In this document: piece by piece, positions 6,540 to 10,642 of the stretch
How positions within the stretch are numbered: position 1 is the first letter of the stretch
How the letters are laid out: each line of letters starts with the position of its first letter
DNA from: Prevotellaceae bacterium
GTDB lineage: Bacteria > Bacteroidota > Bacteroidia > Bacteroidales > Bacteroidaceae
Reading direction: 5' to 3'
DNA length: 10,642 nt
NCBI GenBank assembly: GCA_022508635.1
Contig: JAFLUV010000078.1
Coordinates: 1-10,642, forward strand
Translations under genes and position numbers: made by a program
The notes under the pieces: model-generated
What the model saw: the letters and a program-made list of their open reading frames with translations, nothing else
What the model was told of the DNA's origin: nothing
The model's database searches: none

Positions 6540-8527
6540 TTTGTCCATGGCTTGACGGTAAGGTTCGTTACCCGGCTCTTGAACTGTCCTGCCTTGGCAA
6601 GGGGGAAGAAGAGCGTCGGCACATAGTACATCTTTGCTCCCGTATTGTATACGACGGGCTCGAAGGGTGCGTCCACAAGGGTGTTCAGGCGATTCTCCGG
6701 ACGGATGACATAGACTTCCTTCGTGGCAAGCACTTGTACGCGATTGTTGTTGACGAAGAGGCATGTCTCCTTGTTGTTGCCCTCAATGCGTATGTTGACT
6801 TTCCCGGACTTGGGCAGGGTGTAGTTGAAGGCATTGAGGTAGCCGTCGCGCATGAATGCCAATCTGCCGTCCTTGGGACTGCTGAGGTAGAAGGTGCCGT
6901 ATTCGCTTTGGGTCAGTACGGTGCCGCGCTCCTCGGGCTGGCAGTCGACGTCGAAGGATACGGCATAGTCATAGCCTGCGTCTGCGATTGGCAGTCCGAG
7001 CGTCTGTCCGGCTTCTATGGCGGACAATTGATAGCCTCTTTCCGGAATGCGCCCGAGTTCGTTGACTCCGGGAGCTTCGCTCAGGGACTGCTTCTTCTGG
7101 CTGAAGTCTTCGAAGGGCAGGGTGGTTTGCTTTCCTGTCCAGCACTTTACGGATAATGTCTGCAAGGCCGGCATCACGCGATGGTGGATGTCCTTGGTGG
7201 AAATGCCGTTGCCATAGTGGTCGTTCCATACGGCAAACATGCCGCCTTCTATCTGCGGGTGCTGCTCGGGGAAGGTCTTGTTGGCAATGACAGCCGGCGT
7301 CCAGTTGTCGTAGAGATACTTGCAGTTGAGGTAGTCGTAGTAGTAGCCGGCTGCGGGCACGATGTAGACCAGTCCGTCGGGGATGCTGACGAGCTTATAG
7401 CCGAGGCTTATCATGGAGTCGGGCTGGGCGTATGGATTGTGCCAGCACATCATCAGGGCGTCGTCGGTCTGTACGGGCGTGGTGCCTTTGGCGTGGGTGA
7501 GTGCGCCCCAGAGCGAGGGGTGCTTGCCGTAGGACTTGACGAGGGTGAGGTAGTGATCTGTGAAGGCACGGAATTGTTCCACCACTTTCTGGTCGCGGTT
7601 GGAGTACTCGTCCGTTCCGATGTTTACGCGAGGGCCACGGAAGACGGGTTCCTTTCCGGAAAGGTATTCATCGAACAGCTTGTCCATGAATTCGTAGACA
7701 TCGGGGTTGGAGAGGTCGAAGTGATCCATTCCGTATTCCTTTGAGCCCAGTTCGGGACGATAGTGCGTGAAGGCCAGTACATGAGCCGGTGCATCAATCT
7801 CGGGTATGATCTCGACGTGCAACTGCTCTGCCAGCTTCTGGAGTTCGATGAATTCGGCTTTCGTATAGCTGCCGTCCTTGGCTGTCAGTCCGGGATATGT
7901 CTCGCACTCCAGGCGGAAGGCTGCCGGCGTCTTTGCCCAGTCGTCCTCGAAGTATTGCCTGAAGCCGTTGTCGTTGAGGTGAAGCTGGAGGGTGTTCATC
8001 TTGTAGTAAGCCATGATACGTACCAGGCTCCGCAGGTAATGGATGGGAATGTACTTTCGGCCTACGTCCAGCATGAAGCCGCGCAGGCGGTATTGGGGAA
8101 TGTCTACAGTCTCTCCCTTGGGCAGGGGACCTTGTTCCAGCAGTTGCAGGAGGGTCTGTGTGCCCCAGTAGGCGCCGGCCGGCGTGGAGGCTTCAATCTC
8201 GATGGTGCTGCCTATGCGCAGGCGATAGCCTTCGGCGGGCAGGGTCTTGTCCGCAGCATTGCGGGTGAGCACGATGTCACCCTGATTGGCTTTTCCCGAT
8301 GTGATGGCTGCTGTCTGGCCGAGTATGTGCTTGTAGTCAGCTGCCAGTTGTTCTGCAATGGGGCGCAGCTGCTTGTCCTTGACAAGGATGCGTCCACAGG
8401 GCTGTACGGTGCCGCTTGCTCCTGTCCACGTGGAAAGTTCGGGGACGACAAAGGGCTTTTCATTCACTTGTGCCTGGGTGCACAGGCTCAGCAGAGTGAG
8501 GATGGGGATGAGGAGTTTTTTATTCAT
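6536..8527 (-). CDS. GH20 beta-N-acetylhexosaminidase (or lacto-N-biosidase-like)
   Basis: A protein of 663 residues with signal peptide MNKKLLIPILTLLSLCTQAQ. There is no proper lipobox (LSLC). An N-terminal GH20b-like domain (about 25-140) carries GYRLRIG and AGAYWGTQTLLQLL. The catalytic barrel (about 145-465) has FMLDVGRKYIP, LQLHLNDNGFR and EIIPEIDAPAH. The catalytic Asp-Glu pair is D306-E307 in VNIGTDEYSN, and the barrel closes with FAVWNDHYGNG. D306 would orient the substrate acetamido group and E307 act as acid/base, as known for GH20. A beta-sandwich-like C-terminal domain (about 495-663) follows. The enzyme should release GlcNAc/GalNAc or an N-acetyl disaccharide from exported or host glycans. 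First of three hydrolase genes. It starts 45 nt after the methyltransferase stop, with no TAnnTTTG promoter seen in that gap. Confidence 0.93.
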   Translation of the reverse strand: MNKKLLIPILTLLSLCTQAQVNEKPFVVPELSTWTGASGTVQPCGRILVKDKQLRPIAEQLAADYKHILGQTAAITSGKANQGDIVLTRNAADKTLPAEGYRLRIGSTIEIEASTPAGAYWGTQTLLQLLEQGPLPKGETVDIPQYRLRGFMLDVGRKYIPIHYLRSLVRIMAYYKMNTLQLHLNDNGFRQYFEDDWAKTPAAFRLECETYPGLTAKDGSYTKAEFIELQKLAEQLHVEIIPEIDAPAHVLAFTHYRPELGSKEYGMDHFDLSNPDVYEFMDKLFDEYLSGKEPVFRGPRVNIGTDEYSNRDQKVVEQFRAFTDHYLTLVKSYGKHPSLWGALTHAKGTTPVQTDDALMMCWHNPYAQPDSMISLGYKLVSIPDGLVYIVPAAGYYYDYLNCKYLYDNWTPAVIANKTFPEQHPQIEGGMFAVWNDHYGNGISTKDIHHRVMPALQTLSVKCWTGKQTTLPFEDFSQKKQSLSEAPGVNELGRIPERGYQLSAIEAGQTLGLPIADAGYDYAVSFDVDCQPEERGTVLTQSEYGTFYLSSPKDGRLAFMRDGYLNAFNYTLPKSGKVNIRIEGNNKETCLFVNNNRVQVLATKEVYVIRPENRLNTLVDAPFEPVVYNTGAKMYYVPTLFFPLAKAGQFKSRVTNLTVKPWTK

Positions 8528-8572
8528 GTTATTCTTATTGTATGTAGTTGCTATTCAATTAGGTTAATGGTG

Positions 8573-9244
8573 TTATTTTATTGCCATGAAGACGGAGAAC
8601 TTCCCGGCAGAATACACGCATTGCACTGTACGGAATCCAGCATCCTTCAGCCAGCGCTGTTCGTCGGACATGGAGCATTCCCTGTCGAGTTTCCTTCGTT
8701 CTTGCCACCTTTCCAGGCTTTGTCGGGAGAGTCCGCTGTGCATGAGTCCATCTATCCAGAAACTGTCCAGCATGCGGCTCATTTCTTCCGTCTCGCCGCA
8801 GAACTGGTCATAGTTCACGAACACACCACCATCGGGCAACTTTTCGTAGAGCCTGCGGAACAGCCTTTGCTTGTCCGCGTGTTCCAGATGATGAATGGAA
8901 AGCGCAGAGATGATGGCATCAAAACTGACGGCAGGCAGGGATTCGGTATAGTTGAGTACCTCATACGATACGTTCCGCGCCTCCTTGAAGCGCTCTCTTG
9001 CCATGTCAAGCATTTCATCGGCTATGTCCACCAGCATATATTTCGCTTCAGGGAGTAAGGCATGCCAGAACGCTGTCAATAACCCAGTACCGGCTCCCAA
9101 GTCGAGGACCTGTCTGGGGGCAGGAATAGAGCTTGCGACAAATTGCGTCGTCTCTCCATAAAAAGCATCGAAACACGGCAGGAACTTTCGTCTGTCTGCA
9201 TCATATTCCTTTGCTATGATGTTGAATTGTTCGTCGATTCTCAT
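8573..9244 (-). CDS. Class I SAM-dependent methyltransferase
   Basis: A protein of 223 residues, cytoplasmic, without signal or membrane segments. Motif I is QVLDLGAGTG (45-54), the acidic ribose-binding residue is D73 in MLVDIADEML, and FDAIISALSIHHLEH (108-122) is the post-motif typical of Methyltransf_25/UbiE-like enzymes. The N-terminus NIIAKEYDADRRKFLPCFDAFY is the usual lid helix of small-molecule methyltransferases. The substrate is unknown. It lies 45 nt before GH20 and 59 nt after the oxidoreductase gene. Neither gap has a clear promoter, so it may be transcribed with both. I see no functional link to the hydrolases. Confidence 0.9.
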   Translation of the reverse strand: MRIDEQFNIIAKEYDADRRKFLPCFDAFYGETTQFVASSIPAPRQVLDLGAGTGLLTAFWHALLPEAKYMLVDIADEMLDMARERFKEARNVSYEVLNYTESLPAVSFDAIISALSIHHLEHADKQRLFRRLYEKLPDGGVFVNYDQFCGETEEMSRMLDSFWIDGLMHSGLSRQSLERWQERRKLDRECSMSDEQRWLKDAGFRTVQCVYSAGKFSVFMAIK

Positions 9245-9303
9245 CTTCTTGCTTGTCTTTTTCTGTCAAATGGTCGTAAGGTATCCGCTGTGCGCCTCCT
9301 CCG

Positions 9304-9927
9304 CTATCTGATAAAGTGCATCGGCTGCCATTCCTCACGCTCCGGGTAATCGGGCTTTCCGTCGGCGTGTATCTTCTTCAGCAGCCATCCCATGTTGGCA
9401 GCCATCGTCCGCATTGTCTGCATGCCCTCTGCGTCGAGAGCCGCCTGCCCCTCCTCGCGGCCATATACGATGTTCCAGTATTGTGAGGTGACGATGGGCA
9501 TATTCATCATCTGGAACGGCATGTTCATCGTCTGGCAGGCAGCAGTGGCTCCTCCGCGACGGCATACGCATACGGCTGCAGCGGGCTTGTTCGTCACCTT
9601 GCTGCCGGCAGAGAAGAACATGCGCTGTATCAGCGACAACACGCTGCCGTTAGGCTGGCCGTAATATACAGGCGAGCCGACTATGAGCGCATCTGCCGCG
9701 TCCAGTTTCTCCACAAAGCGGTTACAGACGTCATCGTCGAACACGCAACGTCCCAGCTGCTTTGCCTTGCACTGCCCGCAGGCGATGCAGCCGCGTATGG
9801 GTTTCGTGCCAATCTGCACTATTTCCGTCTCGATTCCATTCTGCTCCAAGACTCTTGCTGCCTCGCTCAGTGCGAGGAACGTATTGCCTTTTGTACGGGG
9901 GCTGCCGTTTATTAACAGGACTTTCAT
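9304..9927 (-). CDS. Flavodoxin-fold NAD(P)H-dependent oxidoreductase with clustered cysteines
   Basis: A protein of 207 residues of the NADPH-dependent FMN reductase / iron-sulfur flavoprotein group. The FMN phosphate loop is NGSPRTKGNT (7-16) after the first strand MKVLLI. GSPVYYGQPNG (84-94) contacts the isoalloxazine ring. Four cysteines, C47, C50, C53 and C61 (GCIACGQCKAKQLGRC), form a compact CxxCxxCx7C cluster, the layout expected for a [4Fe-4S] site in iron-sulfur flavoproteins. Some relatives keep this region without a cluster. The likely role is electron transfer to quinones, nitro compounds or other acceptors. Transcribed away from the nitroreductase, with a -7 element at 9969-9976. 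Confidence 0.88.
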   Translation of the reverse strand: MKVLLINGSPRTKGNTFLALSEAARVLEQNGIETEIVQIGTKPIRGCIACGQCKAKQLGRCVFDDDVCNRFVEKLDAADALIVGSPVYYGQPNGSVLSLIQRMFFSAGSKVTNKPAAAVCVCRRGGATAACQTMNMPFQMMNMPIVTSQYWNIVYGREEGQAALDAEGMQTMRTMAANMGWLLKKIHADGKPDYPEREEWQPMHFIR

Positions 9928-9968
9928 GTCTGTAGTTGTGTTATGTATGTAAATGGTTTAGCAGGACG

Positions 9969-9976
9969 CAAAGATA
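9969..9976 (-). promoter_or_regulatory. -7 element for the oxidoreductase gene
   Basis: On the minus strand TATCTTTG fits the Bacteroidetes -7 consensus TAnnTTTG, 41 bp before the ATG at 9927. The -33 position about 20 bp upstream reads CATG rather than TTG, so this promoter is weaker in match than the one at 10059-10089. Confidence 0.6.
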
Positions 9977-10058
9977 CGAAATAATCCTCTAACCGCATGT
10001 ACCTCATGCCATGTTTTTCGACTTGAATCCCTCATGTGCTGATATGTCTTGCCGGTGC

Positions 10059-10089
10059 TTGCCGATGTGAAATAAATGTGTTACCTTTG
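10059..10089 (+). promoter_or_regulatory. Consensus Bacteroidetes promoter for the nitroreductase gene
   Basis: TTG at 10059-10061 and TACCTTTG at 10082-10089 are separated by 20 nt, the same design as the promoter in the invertible segment. The ATG at 10133 follows by 43 bp, a usual 5' UTR length. The other 100 bp of the divergent region hold no repeat or operator that I can recognise. Confidence 0.78.
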
Positions 10090-10132
10090 TCACAGTAAAT
10101 CCTAATTGCAAAACGAACAAAAATATTACGCT

Positions 10133-10642
10133 ATGAATCAAATGGTAGACATTGTACAAAGTCGGTACAGCTGTCGCAGCTATCAGTCGCGAGCTGTTGA
10201 GGAAGAGAAACTGGCCTACATTATGGAGTGTGTGCGTCTGTCACCGTCAGCAGTGAACCGCCAGCCGTGGAAGTTCCGCCTTGTACGTAGTCAAGAAGGA
10301 AAAGAAAAGTTGCAGTCGTGCTACCAGCGTGAGTGGTTCAACAGTGCTCCGCTATATATCCTTGCTTCCTTGCTTCACGATGAAGAATGGGTTCGCTGCG
10401 ATGAGAAACATCACGGTGACATAGATGTCGCCATTGCCGTGGAGCACCTTTGTCTGGCCGCTGCAGAGCAGGGACTCGGCACATGCTGGGTATGTAATTT
10501 TGATGCTGCTCTCTGCCACGAACTGTTCCAGATGCCGGAGACCGAAGAACCCACAGTCATTATCCCCATAGGATATGCAGCCTCCACAGACGTCCCTGAG
10601 AAAAAACGCAAGGCACTGAAAGATATATTCTTCGAAGTATAG
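10133..10642 (+). CDS. Nitroreductase family FMN oxidoreductase
   Basis: A protein of 169 residues from the ATG at 10133 to the TAG that ends the window. The frame is open back to a TTG at 10106, but the ATG fits the family N-terminus, and an alternative ATG lies three codons on at 10142. FMN-binding features are SRYSCRSY (10-17), where the family has its R-R-S phosphate contact; SPSAVNRQPWKF (37-48); GLGTCWVCNF (114-123); and VIIPIGYA (142-149). The protein is short but complete for the small nitroreductases of anaerobes. It would act as an NAD(P)H-dependent reductase of nitro compounds, quinones or flavins in the cytoplasm. It is divergent from the flavodoxin-fold oxidoreductase, which suggests a redox-related pair. 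Confidence 0.92.
   Translation: MNQMVDIVQSRYSCRSYQSRAVEEEKLAYIMECVRLSPSAVNRQPWKFRLVRSQEGKEKLQSCYQREWFNSAPLYILASLLHDEEWVRCDEKHHGDIDVAIAVEHLCLAAAEQGLGTCWVCNFDAALCHELFQMPETEEPTVIIPIGYAASTDVPEKKRKALKDIFFEV

Noticed and set aside
6540..6764. N-terminal extension of the GH5-like protein
   Set aside because: The frame is open, but it lies within the GH20 coding region, and the Tat-like signal at the ATG at 6539 marks the true start.
7763..9058. 431-residue plus-strand open frame across GH20 and the methyltransferase
   Set aside because: It spans two clear minus-strand genes and the gap between them and has no recognisable domain.

Overview
The window looks like a chromosomal piece of a Bacteroidales bacterium (Bacteroides/Prevotella type). 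Three things point there: DUF3575 and DUF3868 surface-protein genes next to a Bacteroidetes-type tyrosine recombinase, promoters that fit the Bacteroidetes pattern TTG-N20-TAnnTTTG, and start codons without clear Shine-Dalgarno sequences. I cannot name a species. All genes are on the minus strand except the last one.

Left part (1-4000): this is probably the head of a fimbrial or surface-structure operon under DNA-inversion control. Reading on the minus strand, a tyrosine recombinase gene (4000-2798) is followed by a non-coding region of about 540 bp, then by a DUF3575 outer-membrane protein (2260-1682) and a DUF3868/OmpA-like protein (1665-214). The non-coding region holds the main discovery of this window. 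A perfect 20-bp inverted repeat (2320-2339 and 2644-2663) encloses a 304-bp segment. That segment carries one consensus Bacteroidetes promoter (2601-2631) close to its right end. As sequenced, the promoter points away from the DUF3575-DUF3868 operon (predicted OFF). Inversion between the repeats would place it about 85 nt upstream of the DUF3575 start codon, reading into it (predicted ON). The neighbouring recombinase is the obvious candidate for the inversion enzyme. Two tandem arrays of 22/23-bp, partly palindromic units follow directly on the 3' ends of the recombinase gene (2706-2795) and the DUF3868 gene (1-203).

Middle part (4072-8527): a compact three-gene glycoside hydrolase operon, read GH20 beta-hexosaminidase-like, then a GH5-like enzyme (ATGA overlap), then a clan GH-A-like enzyme that I cannot assign to a family (11-nt gap). 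It closes with a hairpin terminator at 4072-4104. All three proteins carry export signals, which suggests stepwise degradation of an N-acetylhexosamine-containing glycan outside the cytoplasm. No SusC/SusD pair is visible.

Right part (8573-10642): a SAM-dependent methyltransferase and a flavodoxin-fold NAD(P)H oxidoreductase with clustered cysteines, both on the minus strand, then a divergent nitroreductase on the plus strand that ends exactly at the window edge. The 205-bp divergent region contains a full consensus promoter for the nitroreductase and a good -7 element for the oxidoreductase. The gaps between oxidoreductase, methyltransferase and GH20 are short and lack clear promoters, so these genes may be partly co-transcribed with the hydrolases.
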